The position numbers and the translations under genes are program-made. Below the pieces are notes generated by a model. That model was not told where the DNA came from and ran no database searches. It worked only from the letters and a program-made list of their open reading frames with translations. A DNA stretch of 64,000 nucleotides from Paraspadella gotoi (lineage: Eukaryota > Chaetognatha): positions 31,070,949 through 31,134,948 of the forward strand of contig CM119263.1 in NCBI GenBank assembly GCA_051294375.1, read 5' to 3'. This document shows positions 1 to 13,100 of the stretch, one piece after another; the first letter of the stretch is position 1, and every line of letters starts with the position of its first letter.

Positions 1-761
1 TAGCTCAATCACATACTTTTCTACCCACACACAAAATTTTTTAGGAGCTTTCAAAAGATATTAATCTTGATACCTTTATATAAAGTTTTGTAAAAAAATA
101 GTTAAAAAGTTAAATAAACAGATTGAAAAAAAATGGAGTTTTAAAATGAAACACAATTTTGAAGACAACTTTTCTCCATTCAGTATCAAGTCAAATCAAA
201 ACCAATCAATATAAAATTTGGATAAATAAATGATTTAGGTTTTTATTACAGAAAAAAGTTTCAAATGAAAAATTTTTTTACAAATTTGCAAATGACGATT
301 TTTTACTAGGGTTAAGGTTTTAGCTTGGCATGAGATAGGGTTAGGGCTAAAAAAATGGCCAGCTGTAAATGATGTAAGATTGTAAATAAGATAAATTAAT
401 TAGGGTTAGGGTTTTTATTGGGGTTTATTCAGGGTGAATAGGAAGGCTTATTATATCCCCATTATTCCTGGCCAGTCCCTTTTCCAACCCTAAACTTGGC
501 CAATGTTTTTTGTCTATCACTTAGTCCGACCTTAATATAAAAAGATTGATTGGATGCCCGAGTATGGTTATTCCTTTCAGGCATATAATATACTATGAAA
601 GAAGTAAACTAATATGACAAGTTTTATAGTTTATTTTTGAATTCATTAATTAAAAAGTTAAAAATAAAAAATATAATATTAAAGTAATTTAGTTTTTTAT
701 CTTTTAAATGAGATATCATTAAACCATATGTAACAAAAATTATATAAAAAATATATAATAT
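1..761. other. AT-rich non-coding sequence
   Basis: No gene is visible. The stretch is AT-rich with poly-A and poly-T runs. Short TTAGGG-like words occur between about 305 and 415, but they are too few and too scattered to be a telomere array. Confidence 0.6.
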
Positions 762-1159
762 NNNNNNNNNNNNNNNNNNNNNNNNNNNNNNNNNNNNNNN
801 NNNNNNNNNNNNNNNNNNNNNNNNNNNNNNNNNNNNNNNNNNNNNNNNNNNNNNNNNNNNNNNNNNNNNNNNNNNNNNNNNNNNNNNNNNNNNNNNNNNN
901 NNNNNNNNNNNNNNNNNNNNNNNNNNNNNNNNNNNNNNNNNNNNNNNNNNNNNNNNNNNNNNNNNNNNNNNNNNNNNNNNNNNNNNNNNNNNNNNNNNNN
1001 NNNNNNNNNNNNNNNNNNNNNNNNNNNNNNNNNNNNNNNNNNNNNNNNNNNNNNNNNNNNNNNNNNNNNNNNNNNNNNNNNNNNNNNNNNNNNNNNNNNN
1101 NNNNNNNNNNNNNNNNNNNNNNNNNNNNNNNNNNNNNNNNNNNNNNNNNNNNNNNNNNN
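762..1159. other. Assembly gap (398 N)
   Basis: A run of 398 undetermined bases. The non-round length suggests an estimated gap size. It lies next to the repeat-rich BEL/Pao-like remnant, which may explain why assembly failed here. Confidence 1.
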
Positions 1160-1194
1160 TTTTTTAATTTAATAATTATAATCTTATTTTATTT

Positions 1195-1365
1195 TTATGC
1201 AGCTGGAGCCGGGCATTTTTATTTCGCCTCCGGCTCCAGCTCCGGCTCCGGTCAAAAATTTTTTTTGGCTCCGGCTCCAGCTCCGGCCAGATAAAAATTC
1301 TGGCTCCGGCTCCGGCAAAAAAAGCTCAGCTCCGGCGACTCAAGCTCCGGCTCCGGCTCCACATC
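1195..1365. repeat. GGAGCC/GGCTCC simple-repeat cluster
   Basis: Imperfect tandem copies of GGCTCC and AGCTCC, interrupted by short AT-rich pieces. The hexamer reads in blocks such as CCGGCTCCAGCTCCGG. The array touches the 3' end of the gag-like remnant on the minus strand and makes that reading frame end in a serine/arginine-rich tail that is probably not genuine protein. Confidence 0.8.
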
Positions 1366-3364
1366 CCTGTTGCTGATGCCTTTGAATCTTTCTCCAACTG
1401 TTTCCCTGACTGCTGCTGCTGGGTCCCAGGCTTTTTAAATCCCTTAGCCACCTTAGAAGCAGTTTCTGAAAACTGCTTGGCCTTAGAATCAGCAGTTGCC
1501 TGTACAATGTTGACCTTAGCAGTAGCAGCAGCCTTGGCCTTGGAAGGGCTGCTGGATCTTGCTGCACCTTTTGACGCAAAAGGAGATTCCATCTCCAGAA
1601 CTCTGTCATGAATAAAGGAAATGAAAGCAGCAAACCCAGCTGTACGATTCAACCGTACCGTCATGTTATGGTGATATTTCTTCCAAGCTTCTCTGATGAT
1701 GGGGACGCGTCTTTCAATGATTCTCCGCAGGACGTAAATGGAATCAAACTCTTTATAATCATCATTGATTTGAGCTACCTTTGCCAACCATTGGAGATCC
1801 CAGCAAAATTCGCACAGACCATCATGGTCAGAGGATTTGATCTCCCCCTTCTTCAGGAGCTCTTCCAATTTATCCAAAGCAGTACATTTCTTGTAGCCCC
1901 AATATTCACGTAACCTTGTCTTTGCAAGTTCCAGAGCTTCGTCACCATTGGCATGCTTCTTAAACTCTTGGATCGCCATATTAGCCGCTCCCTTAGTCCA
2001 CTCCAACAATTCAAAAAATTTGTCATGCCCAGTCATGCCAGCAGGAAAGGCTCACAACCTGCTGGTGTGCCCGACCACTTTTCTGCCTGAGATGGATGCT
2101 TACGTTGTAAAGTGCTGCCGCCAACTATATGCAGCAGGGCACAATCCTGGGCACTGAAGTGTTGAGGGACTGGAGGAAGGGCTGCACCAATTACAGGCGC
2201 TGCTGTGGCTGAAACCAAAGGAAGAGGATTAATAGGAGGAACCCAAACCCCTGCCAAAGGATTCAGAGCAATAGCACCTGGTGAAGGATCTTTGAAATCG
2301 ATGTTTTCCTTTAAAGAATTTTTATTTACTGCCGTTGGAGCAGCAGCATCACCTCCATTCGTAGCATCAGTCACGGAGGAGTGCTTTGACGTCCAATCCG
2401 CGACCATATCCTGTGTAGGTTGAGGAGGATCTGCAAGAAGAGGTAATTCTTGTTCATTATCAATAGCTTCAACAGCATCAATTCTTGCTTGCAGGTCAGC
2501 TTGAATCTTCTTTCCTTCTAATTCTTTTAACTTCAGATCTCTTTCAAATTTTTGTTTCTCTAAAGCAGCATTTAAAGCTTGATTCTGTTCAAAATCTTTT
2601 TTCAATATATCAACCATTTCTTGGTCAATAGCCTGTGTAGCTTTAATTGCTGCTAACTCAGCTTTCATAGATTTAGCAGACCTGCTACTCTTACCAGACC
2701 CATGCAAATCTCTTCCAGAACCAAATCTGACTGACCTCCCTTCCCTCTTTGTCCCTGATCTCCTGCTAGGGTGGTTGGAATTCTCGCGAGCAGCATCACG
2801 AGGGCAGCTTGAAGCCCGGCCAGTTCCTGTAGCAGCCCCTCTGGAGCCACCACAAGAACCAGCCAGGCTGAGCTCACCCACAGTTCTGCCACTTGGCGGT
2901 AACCCCAGTGCAGGTGCACCCTCCACTTCAGACTGAGAAGGCCCTTCTAAATCATCATCATGACCAGTGACAATCACCTTGGGCCTTACATCAACCTGAG
3001 TGGTAGGAACACCAAGCACTCCACCAGCCGTATCAGGGAAAAAAGATCTGGGAGGAGGACCATAACTTGGGCTCTTTGGAAACCCTCTTTGCTGTGCCAA
3101 GCTATCCCAAGCAAGAAGAGTAGCTTGTGCTTGATTCACTTCATCTCTGTTAGCTTTAGCTTATTTTGAATCCCATGTCGTCACGCTCGTCCCTTCCAAC
3201 ACCATCAGGGCGGCATTGACCCACATCCGAGGGTTGTAATCCGGAATCTTCCCTTCTGCGACCAGCTTCAGCTCCGCGACCAACTCCAGATGCGCCGCCC
3301 GAAGCTCATCATTGGGCTGACTGTTGCGAGGTGACCGACCAAGGCCCGAGCCAAGTGAAGCCAT
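1326..3364 (-). mobile_element. Broken gag-like ORF of a BEL/Pao-type retroelement
   Basis: Three minus-strand reading blocks lie end to end. The first (3364 to 3161) and second (3160 to 2033) share a frame and are separated by a TAA stop at 3161-3163. The third (2036 to 1326) is in another frame, so a frameshift lies near 2035. The second block is glutamine/lysine-rich with a coiled-coil-like stretch. The third contains a pattern I associate with the DUF1759 gag-like domain of BEL/Pao elements: an L-E-W-T-x-G-A-A segment, then A-L-x-x-A-K-x-x-L-x-x-x-W-G, then a basic C-terminal tail. No protease, reverse transcriptase or LTR pair is visible, and the gap at 762-1159 cuts off the downstream side. 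The stop and frameshift make it a dead copy. The family assignment is from pattern memory only. Confidence 0.55.
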
Positions 3365-5119
3365 CTCGAATCTATGGGGAAAGGAAAAAACCGAAATTTA
3401 AAGGGGAAAAGGTTAAATAAAAATAAGTCAAAATCGTTTAAAGGGCGAGCGTCGTCGTCTAAACGAGATGCTCAAGCCGTCATAATCTTTGGCTGAAGGT
3501 GTGAGAGACGGAGAGATTCTTGACGATCTTCACCACCAGCGTCGTAAATGAGACCGAATCTTTTGCCTCCAATATTATGAATCTCCGCGCGTCGTGATTT
3601 TTACCAAGAGAGAAAGGGAGAGAAATATTAGTTTCACCAGCGTCGCGTTTTGGCGAATAAATTCGCGTCATAAAAAGGCCAGGAATCAAAGTAAAATTTT
3701 CAATCGAATTTCAAATTCTCACCTTTTTTAAATCTCTCACCTCGGCGAAGACGCGGTAGCGTTCCAGCTCCGTTTCTAATGTTTGATCTTGCTGCCTAAA
3801 AACCTAATATCTCGGCCAGGAATCCGAAAGTTAGCGTTAGTAGTATATTGCATTACATAAAAGGCACGAAAACGAGTAAAAACAGGATAAAAACATAAAT
3901 AAAAACAGGATAAAAACAAGATAAAACAGATAAAAATTCGTGCATCAAAGTAAAACCATTATGCAATTGTAAAATGCATGTTTTAGAAACGGTTGGCTGT
4001 CCATAGGGGCAAGATCGGAGCGTCTCAATAAACCCCCGGCCAACGCGTTTCCTTGATGGCTTCGCGTGAAATTCGCGGGAAAAAAGGTAAAATATCTTTT
4101 CCCAATTCTCGACGGTGATTGGTCGAGGCCCGCCAATCCAATGCTTGCATTTTGCGATCCAAAACGCGAAGGGGAGCCTCGCGGCCCAACACAGATACAT
4201 GTATAATTATAATATTTTAAATTAAAGGGTAGAGGGACCACATTGCTATTAATAGAAATAAACAAGTTTGAGAAAACAATGTCGGTTCTGCCTACGATAA
4301 TTAGTTAATTAATTAATTAGTTAATCGATTAATTAATTAATATTTTTAAATATGTAATAATTAATTATTAAATTTTATATTCAACTTATCATCATCATGT
4401 CCTTAAAAATTGGTTAGGACAGTTATTAGAATTGTCTTGTTTACATTTTATCAAAACAAACAAATATCCTCTATTTTATTTTATGTGTCCTTCTCTCTCT
4501 CTCTCCTCGACTTCTCTCTCTCTCTCTCTCTCCTCTCTTTTTTGCAATTGCGATGCTTATCTTATCTTTTTAAGATTTTTTTAACTTGGCATCATTTTTC
4601 AACATTAATTATATTAATTAATTAAAACATTTATTAAGTAATCATTAATATTAGATTCAAGTAAATGTGACTTATGTTTTTTTCCATCTAAACTCATTCC
4701 ACTGGCACATTTCCGTCAAAAGCTTTATATAATTATTATATATTAATAAATATTTAAAAGCTTCAGTGCAATAACCCAATGAACTAATTTCAAAAAGTTA
4801 CATTGGAAATCGATTTTAGTAGAAGGAAAAAAGAAGATTTTTTTGAGAGAATTAGAAGTTATAAAAAGTGTTCAATTTTGGCCGCGCTTACTAAAGCAAT
4901 ATATTGGCATTGGATTAAACAATGTATATCGGAAAATAATTTTTATCAAATTTTATGCTATTTTGTTAAGTAATTTTAAAGTATTTTTAGTCGGATCTGC
5001 TTATCAGCAGATCCCGACTCCTAATGATTCATTTGTCGGTCCGTCGGTCCGCCACCTCAATATTGTCGGGGCATCACTTATATTCATGTCAGAACATCGA
5101 ATTATGATAAATTATGCAA
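3365..5119. other. AT-rich spacer, no gene seen
   Basis: No convincing coding region. A CT microsatellite lies at about 4490-4540 and ATTAATTA-type runs surround 4300-4400. Short open frames here have no recognisable motifs or splice context. Confidence 0.55.
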
Positions 5120-5926
5120 AAAATAACGATGTCCGTCCGTCGTCCGTCCGTCCGTCCGTTCCGTCCGTCCGTCCGTCCCACCTTAGCAAAAACACCAATT
5201 ACTGCGTGATGGGTGGATGGATCGGAATGAAATTTTGTGTGTAGGGTAGGGAAGTGTGTATCGTCGCGAGTGGAAATGAGTTTAAATGGAAAAAATGAAA
5301 AAAAATTATGTCACTATTTGAACACCATTACTCAAGAGTGGATAGGGCGAATTGACTTGAATATTTTGTATTCTGGGTAGATGTGTGTGATTGAGCTGGA
5401 AATCAAGTTTCGATGGAATCGTATTTGAGTGGAAAGAGTTTAAATGGAAAAAAACAAAAAACACTGTTTCACTATGTGACACACGCTTCTTTTTTCCTTT
5501 TATATTAAATTGTAAATGAAAGGATGTAATTAATAATCAAATAATTAATCAGTTAATTAATGAATTTAAGTCCAATTAATTAATCAAATAATTATATTAT
5601 TAGTCATAAATCCGTCCCTTCCGTCCATCCTTAGCAAAAAGCTCCAATAACTCGTGATTGGTGGGTTGGATTGGAATGAAAATTTGTGTGTGGGTAGGAC
5701 AGTGTGAGATGAAGCTGGATATAAAGTTTCGATGGAATCGTGCGAGTGGAAATGAGTTTAAATGGAAAAAAACATAAGTTGCACTTACTAATAAATACTC
5801 TATTTAACCATAATTGGATGGATATTTTGAGTTAAAATTTTGTGTGTGGGTTGGAAAGTGTGTGACGAAGTTTCGGTGGAAACGTACGAGTGGAAATGAG
5901 TCTCTCTCAGTCTCTGTCTGTCTCTC
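5120..5926. repeat. Diverged tandem repeat field with CCGT microsatellite
   Basis: A (CCGT)n run at about 5130-5177 is followed by three or four diverged copies of a roughly 200-bp unit. Each copy contains a TTAGCAAAAA word, a GGATTGGAATGAAAATTTGT-like word, and an AGTTTCGATGGAATCG / GAGTGGAAATGAGTTTAAATGG-like tail. Copies are visible around 5180-5300, 5330-5450, 5610-5775 and 5805-5905. The array runs into the assembly gap. No coding capacity was recognised. Confidence 0.7.
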
Positions 5927-6026
5927 NNNNNNNNNNNNNNNNNNNNNNNNNNNNNNNNNNNNNNNNNNNNNNNNNNNNNNNNNNNNNNNNNNNNNNNNNN
6001 NNNNNNNNNNNNNNNNNNNNNNNNNN
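5927..6026. other. Assembly gap (100 N)
   Basis: Exactly 100 N, the usual placeholder for a gap of unknown length. It follows a TCTCTG microsatellite. Order and distance across this point are therefore uncertain, which matters for the missing 5' exons of DDB1. Confidence 1.
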
Positions 6027-6960
6027 AAAGGACTCCAAAGACGACGCGCGCTTCTTTAAGGCTCATTTGAGCGCATCATGAGGCGGGATGCCGGAGCGTC
6101 CGCTTCAATGCTAAGTACCTTTCTGTTTTGCTGAACGCTCCTCCGCCTCCATGAGTTGAGGCCCTTCCGCTCGCGAGGGGCCGGCTGACGCACGTCGGAC
6201 GCACGCCATCATTGACGATCTTGCCAAGCCCCTGGAGACGCACCTCGTCGGGGTTTTGGCGGCGATTTTTTTGCTTTTGCGCCCTCTCCCGGAAGTCTCG
6301 GCGCTTAGCTTGTTCGGACGCTGCCCCCTTCGGATCTCAAGACACGGTTCTGTGCAGTTCTCCGCCCTCCACGTCGCATTCCTTTTTACGGAGACCGCCT
6401 TCCACTGAACGTCACTCACAGCGTTCCATTCTTCGCTTCTCCGCCCTCCGGGGCCCTGTTCTCGCTAGCCGCAAAGCGAGTGGGCGATGCAGTCCGCGTA
6501 GGTCCCCGCTCGCCGTCCCCTACCGTGGCCCTCGCAAGTCTTCGCCTCCTCCCAAGCGTAGGAGGCGGGGCTCCAGGGACGTCATAAGTACGCCCACATT
6601 TAGATCGCCGCCGAATCAGCTCTGTCGGCCGTTGCCTCGCTCTGGCCGTCAGTGTTCTCCACTGGCCCGGGCTTTCGTCCCATGCGACTGGTTTTTTTTG
6701 CGGCGGTTTCTCATCCCCCCCTTTCTACGACGTATCCGGTCAAGGCTGGGCCGTGGCGCTTGCACCCGGAGAAGTCTTCGCGGATTCCCCCTCTTGATTT
6801 TCTGCTTGGTTTCCACGAGTGATTCTGTCTCGATCGGTCCGGATCGTACTGATGGTAGGCGTACGGGTGAGGCCGGAAGAGAAGGCGGGTGAAAGAGGTT
6901 CTTCCTCTTTCGTTTTTTCTCTCGGCGAGATGTCGCGTGTTGCAGAGCAATTGCCATCTT
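6027..6960. other. GC-rich block of unknown nature
   Basis: This ~930-bp block is much GC-richer than its AT-rich flanks and is open over 60-220 codons in several frames on both strands. The translations are arginine/serine/proline-rich low-complexity sequence in all of them, which is what GC-rich non-coding DNA gives. I recognise no domain and no DDB1 exon. It could be a degenerate mobile element or a misplaced scaffold piece after the gap. Confidence 0.35.
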
Positions 6961-7149
6961 TGTTGGTGGGAAAAAGAACCATGAAGAATCCCGGTTCCAT
7001 TTGGAACCATAAATTTTTGATTGATGATGGATGATGATGACGATTGGTGATGATATAGATTTAGATTTGATTATATTTATTTATATTGATACAACTACAT
7101 TATAGAGGCGATGAGTTAAAGTATATGATTAAAATTGCTTCCATTTCAG

Positions 7150-10100
7150 ATCGTCTGCGCCGTCGGATGCGAAATCTTTTACTTGGAAGTCGACGATGAC
7201 ATTCGCCTCCGGGGATCAGTGGAGATGGCGCACGAGGTCGCCTGCCTCGACATCGCTTCTTGGCCTTCGGAGGCTGGAGATTCAGTGGTAATCCCGATGA
7301 TGATGATGATTACGTAAATATTTATCATTCATCCTCTCTCTTCATCCTCTCAGCGAACCCTCTGCGCCGTTGGTCTGTGGACGGAGATCTCGGCGCGGGT
7401 GTTGGCGCTGCCGTCGCTGGAGCAGCTGCACACAGAGATGTTGGGCGGAGAGATCATCCCGCGTTCGGTGCTGATGACGACCTTCGAGGGAACCCCGTAT
7501 CTGCTCTGCGCTTTGGGTAATTCTACTTTCCATTTGCATATTGTCGTAATCGACAAAAAAAAATAAAAATACGGCGTAATCCTATTAGTCACAAGTTTAG
7601 CGATATTTATGTTTCTTCGAGAGGCTAGCGCAGTTATCATACGTCACCTCGGTCCACTCTTACTTAATTTTATTGGCGCTTATATCTTATTTTTTAGAAA
7701 ATCAGAATTTTTTTCTTCTCACATTTGACTATTTTTCATAATATAAATTTCTGGATTTTAAATGTGATATTGTACTACATTAGAATTTAAGTAAGTAGAC
7801 AGAGATGTTAGTATGTACATGTAGTCGGGCATTGCAATATGTTCACCCCATCTTTAAGGCCTGGGATCACTCGCCAAAAGTTATAAATAGGGTAACACAA
7901 AGCTTGGATTTTGAAAGTAGAGGTCCAGTCGATTCCGAAAATGTATTCACTTTACTATTTCTTCAAAAACCGTTGGTGTTTTTTTCTAATTTTATATTAC
8001 TATATAAAATAAAAGAAACCTATCGGAAGAGTTGCAGCCCAAACGGCGAAGCGGATTTTGATGAAATTTAACATAATCTTACTTGAGGTGAAGGTCCCCA
8101 ATTCTATGAGAGGGATTTTCCAAATTCACTTTTCTTCATAGAAAAAAAAGATAAGGAAATTTTGGCGTTAAAATCTAAATATCTTGAAAACGAATAACAT
8201 TTTCAAAATCCCTCTCATAGAATTTCTCTCACATTTTCCGATACTAACGAAAAATAATTTTTAGTTATATTTTTTTCAAACAGTTTTCGCTCCAACTACT
8301 TTTTTGTTTATTTATTTATTTTTTTTTTTTTTTCTGTAGATTTTAACAGAATGAAAGTCGAGCAAGAACTTTAAAATCGACGATGCTTTTGTAAATCTAT
8401 TTTCATTTCTATTTTAAATGATAGGCTTTACCGTTCTCTCTGAAGTTTTATGCCAATTTTTTAATTTTTTTTTTAAAAATTTAAAAAAATGCTGAGAACC
8501 CAAAACACGGACGAGGAAACAAGGAGGAATGCTGCAAGGGGTTACTTATTTTGCGTCTGTGGCAAACGGTCAAGCTTTAAAGCCAGTTTTGAATGTGGGG
8601 AACAGAAACTAATTGGAAGAGGAGAGCATAACGATTGTCCATAGCAGTGGAATCAGTGACCATCTATGGCACCATAGAGAGTTTCTATTTCAAGAGGATC
8701 GATTGCAGATGCCAATGGACGATTGTCTTTGACTTTTAAAAATTGATACAATTTTTGTATTACTCTTTTTAGTAAAAAATGGTATTAGGCATCAATTAAA
8801 TATGTATTTTGCACTCTCTCTACATAAACGTTTATATTGTTCATCGCTTAATTTGAATCCAATTACATCATAAAGAATGACTAGGTTTTAGGTACTAGTA
8901 TTACATCTGAGGTAGCTGATGTTAAATTGAATAATAAAGAATTAAATTCGCTTTTAAAAATGACTTTACCGTCTTGAATGAAATTTTTTAAGTTTACCGA
9001 TAAAAAAACTTGCCGATTTTTGGGTGCTCTTGAAGCTGAACCTTAGTCAAATTTGAAGTTTTTTTATTTGAAACACGAAGGAATATACTTCTTTTGCATA
9101 AAAAAATTTGTATAAAGCATTTTATCAATTTCTTGATGTTGAATGATCCCAGGCCTTAAGCATATAACCTTCATATAACCCGGTGGCTCATTGAGTAATA
9201 ACATCAGCTCATGACTGTAATAATTAGCTTATTAATTAAATCATCAGTTATTCTATGAACCGCCAAAATATATAAACTACTAATAAAATATTTTTAATTA
9301 CAATGACCATTAGGTACCGGGATCGATCCCCAATGGTACCTTCCCTGTGGGAACCGTGAGGACGACCGTAAACCGCCTTGGGGGCCTGGAAAACCCCCAA
9401 GCCTGGTTCCAAGCCCATGCCCCATTCCATTGCTGCTGGGGGGGCACGGAAGTTACGGATAGTAGTCTTCAACTCACTTTGCGCCTTTTCCCCATACATA
9501 TTACAAATATTGAATTTATATGTAGGGGACGGCTCTTTGTTCTACTTTCTCCTTGACACGGCGACGGGCGTCCTTTCCGATCGAAAGAAAGTCACTCTGG
9601 GGACGCAACCTACGATCCTTCGAACCTTCAAGTCCAGCGGCGCCACCAACATCTTCGCTTGTTCCGACAGACCGACCGTCATTTATTCGTCCAACCACAA
9701 GGTGGTGGGGGAAAGTCCGACTTTCTATAGTTTCTCAAGTTTCCTTCAAGCTAACGAAACTCTCTCTCTCTCTCTCTCTCTCATCGGATCTCCCTCCCTC
9801 TCCCCTTCTCCCTCCCTCCTTCTTCCCTCTCTCTCTCTCTCGTCACATCACACACACAGCTCCTCTTCTCCAACGTGAATCTCCGCGAGGTCTTATTCAT
9901 GTGCCCCCTCAATTCTGCCGCCTACCCCGACTCGATGGCGCTGGCCGACGACGCCGCCCTCACCATCGGCACCATAGACGAGATACAGAAGCTGCACATC
10001 CGCACCGTCCCTCTGGCGGAGAGTCCAAGACGAATCGCGTATCAAGAGTCGTCGCAGGTTGGTTCATTGAGAGAGGTTGCGGGAATAGGGAGGATTTTGG

Positions 10101-13100
10101 CGGGAATAGTAAATGAAGGGTTTGACATCACGCGCTTTCTTGCATGAATTTTTAAATTTGATCAAAAGGTAATATATTGAAATACCGGTCAAATGCGTTT
10201 TTCTTCATCGTCAGACGTTTGGTGTGATTTCTATTCGGCTCGACTACTTTGACGGGACGCAACCGCTGCCCTCGCGACCCTCGGCCTCGACGACCGCGTT
10301 AAACACCACCTCCAGCGCCAACACCGTCAAAGCTGGATCGGCTGGACCCGGTCCCGGAGAATTACAGGTGACCTTGACAATTATGACAATGTAGACTTTG
10401 ATAAATACTAAAATATATCGGTTATTTTATTTATATTATCTTATTCATCCTTGTTACTTATAATTATTATATGTGGACGCACGAAAAATTTTAATTATTT
10501 TCCAGGCGAAAAAGCATTACTTTAGTTTCCAAAGAATACCTTCTGTCTTGTTTTTGTTTCCGCTCATTAATTATTTAAATTTAAAGTTTAAATGGTAGAC
10601 TTTGAAGCTTCGGAAGTCATTCGATAAGTTAATAAATGTAGTTAATAAATCCTCCACTCTTATTTCTCTTGAGGTCGGCGACGAAGTTGAAGTTCATTCG
10701 CTTCTCATCATCGATCAACACACTTTCGAAGTCTTCAACGCCCACAGATTAATGCAGAACGAGTTTGCCACAGGTGACTCAAGTTGTGTTGGTTTGGTGA
10801 CTGAATTGTATCGAACTTTCGATGGAGAATTTAAAAAAAAAAAGAATGTAATCTCTTTTTTGTTCAGCACTTATTTCGGCCCAGTTCAGTGACGATCCTC
10901 TTCAGTATTTCGTCGTCGGAACCGCCTTCATCTATCCCGAAGAACCCGAGCCTAAGCAAGGAAGGATCCTCTTGTTTCACTATGCCGACGGAAAGCTCTC
11001 CCAGGTAAGTCTTCAATTTTTATTTGTTAATCATTATCATTGACGTAAAGTATAAATAATTATCGATAAACCGAAAAATATTAATAATATTAAACTCTGA
11101 AACCAAAATGAACCTATCGAACTTCATTACTACGAATGTTAATGAGATTGAGAGATTAGACTTTTGCCACTCCCACTATACGTCGCCAGGTGGCGGAAAA
11201 AGAGATCCGCGGCGCCGCTTATTCTTTGGTGGAATTCAACGGGAAACTCCTCGCCTCTGTCAACTCGACCGTTCGACTCTACGAGTGGACGAGCGATAAA
11301 GAACTGCGGCTGGAATGCTCTCACTTTAATAACATCATCGCTCTTTACTTAAAGACAAAGGGTGAGTTTAAGTCAAATTTCCATTAGAATTTATAATAAT
11401 TTTAGTATAAAAATAAATCTATTCATTTAGATTTGACTTGTCTTACTCTTAGTACGAGGTAGTGTTGTGGTGTGGTGTCCAAAATTTTTGGTACTCGCGG
11501 AGCAACTCTATAAGTCACTTTTCAGTCGGTCTGTTGATCGGTATGTCTGTCCGTTAAAAATGCATATAATTCGCTTATAAGTTATAGTTGGTTGCTCATT
11601 TGTTAAAACAGGAAAAAACTCAAATCTAAGGGACTGCTAGCGCCGCTTTCAGGAAATACTAAAACTATAAGGAATAAAAGACTCGATGTATAAATACAAT
11701 GGCTAAGAAAGTTTTTTACTCATATCATGTCATAATATGAAATTGGTACAACCAATATAATTAAATATGATTAAAGGGAAATACATATGAAAATAAAGTC
11801 ACTGCGGCGCAACAGATTGTATTCACCGTTCTTGTTTCGACATAAGAATTCGGTTCAAATTTTTTTAGTCAAATGTCCTATATTGCAATATGTAAATTGA
11901 TTTAAGTCGCGAGTCCTATTTTTTCAAAGGCGACTTCATTCTCGTTGGAGATTTGATGAGATCCGTCACCCTTTTGGCCTACAAATCTATGGAAGGCTCC
12001 TTCGAGGAAATCGCTCAGGTATTTTGCGTTGAAATCGATTGATTATTGATTGATTGATGTAATCATTGAGAAATAAAACGCCATTTAATTGAAACGCAAA
12101 TAACGTGATTTGAGGATTTCAACCCGAACTGGATGTCGGCGGTGGAGATTCTCGACGACGACACTTTTATCGGCGCCGAAAACTCATACAATCTCTTCAC
12201 TTGTCAAAAGGATTCCGCCGCCGCCACCGACGAAGACCGACAGCATTTGCAGGTTTCGTTCGGGAGAATTATTTCATTTAGAGATACCTTAAACCACCAA
12301 AACATGTCCAAAGTCAGGGGCAAGAAAGCTTATTTATTAAATGAATGCATATTTTTTATATTGTTTGTATCAATTTCATAGATTAAAATATAATAATACA
12401 TTTTATTTATTTATTTTTTATTAGATTATAACAGAGGGATATCTCTGTAAGAGAATGGTTATTGGTTACCCTAATTATACATGACATCGGTTAATATAGG
12501 TTCAGTGGATATTTAATTAGTGACTTAATGGTAGGGGGAGGAGCAATACTTAAAATAAAACTATTTTATTTATTATCCCAGCGGGGACGTTTTTAAATGA
12601 CGTAGTAGTATAATTACAAGATTTTTAAGCGCCATTAAGCCCAATGAAATTACCCTATTCTTTGCGCCATTCGAATAAATCTACTGTAATATGCAAATTA
12701 GGTCGAACAAAAAAAAATTACAAAAATTGGAAGTTTTAGATCAACTATGATAAATAATGACTATATCTAATGATAAACTAGTTCAAAGTAATCTATACTA
12801 GCTAACTAACCTCTAAATTACCAACTTTTATGAAATAATTATTATCTAAAAAGACTAATAACCTGACTCCTAGCTATGTAATTTCCTTTCTTTTCGTTGC
12901 GTTTCGGAATTTGTGTACCAAGCAGAGATTTTTTATTTTAACTCCTAGCAAAAAACTAAACAACAAATTTATTTCAAATATTATTGCTAACAAGAGAATT
13001 AAGACAACGTCATAAAATCAAGAACATTAACAAAGTCATTCATTTCAAATGTTTTCAATATGTATCTTTGTTAAAGTAACTAAGTCATTTTTTTGGGAAA

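Noticed and set aside
305-415. TTAGGG-like words suggesting a telomere or interstitial telomere array
   Set aside because: Only a few degenerate copies separated by AT-rich sequence; no tandem array.
6212-6892. 226-codon plus-strand open frame in the GC-rich block
   Set aside because: Low-complexity Arg/Ser/Pro translation, open frames of similar quality on both strands, no motif, no splice context.
8490-8646. Short frame with C-x-C-like residues inside a DDB1 intron, possibly a zinc-binding fragment
   Set aside because: About 50 codons, no flanking coding sequence and no recognisable family pattern.
9310-9470. GGGATCGATCCC in a locally GC-rich stretch, resembling a tRNA B box
   Set aside because: No matching A box at a usable distance and the word is a simple palindrome; not enough for a SINE call.
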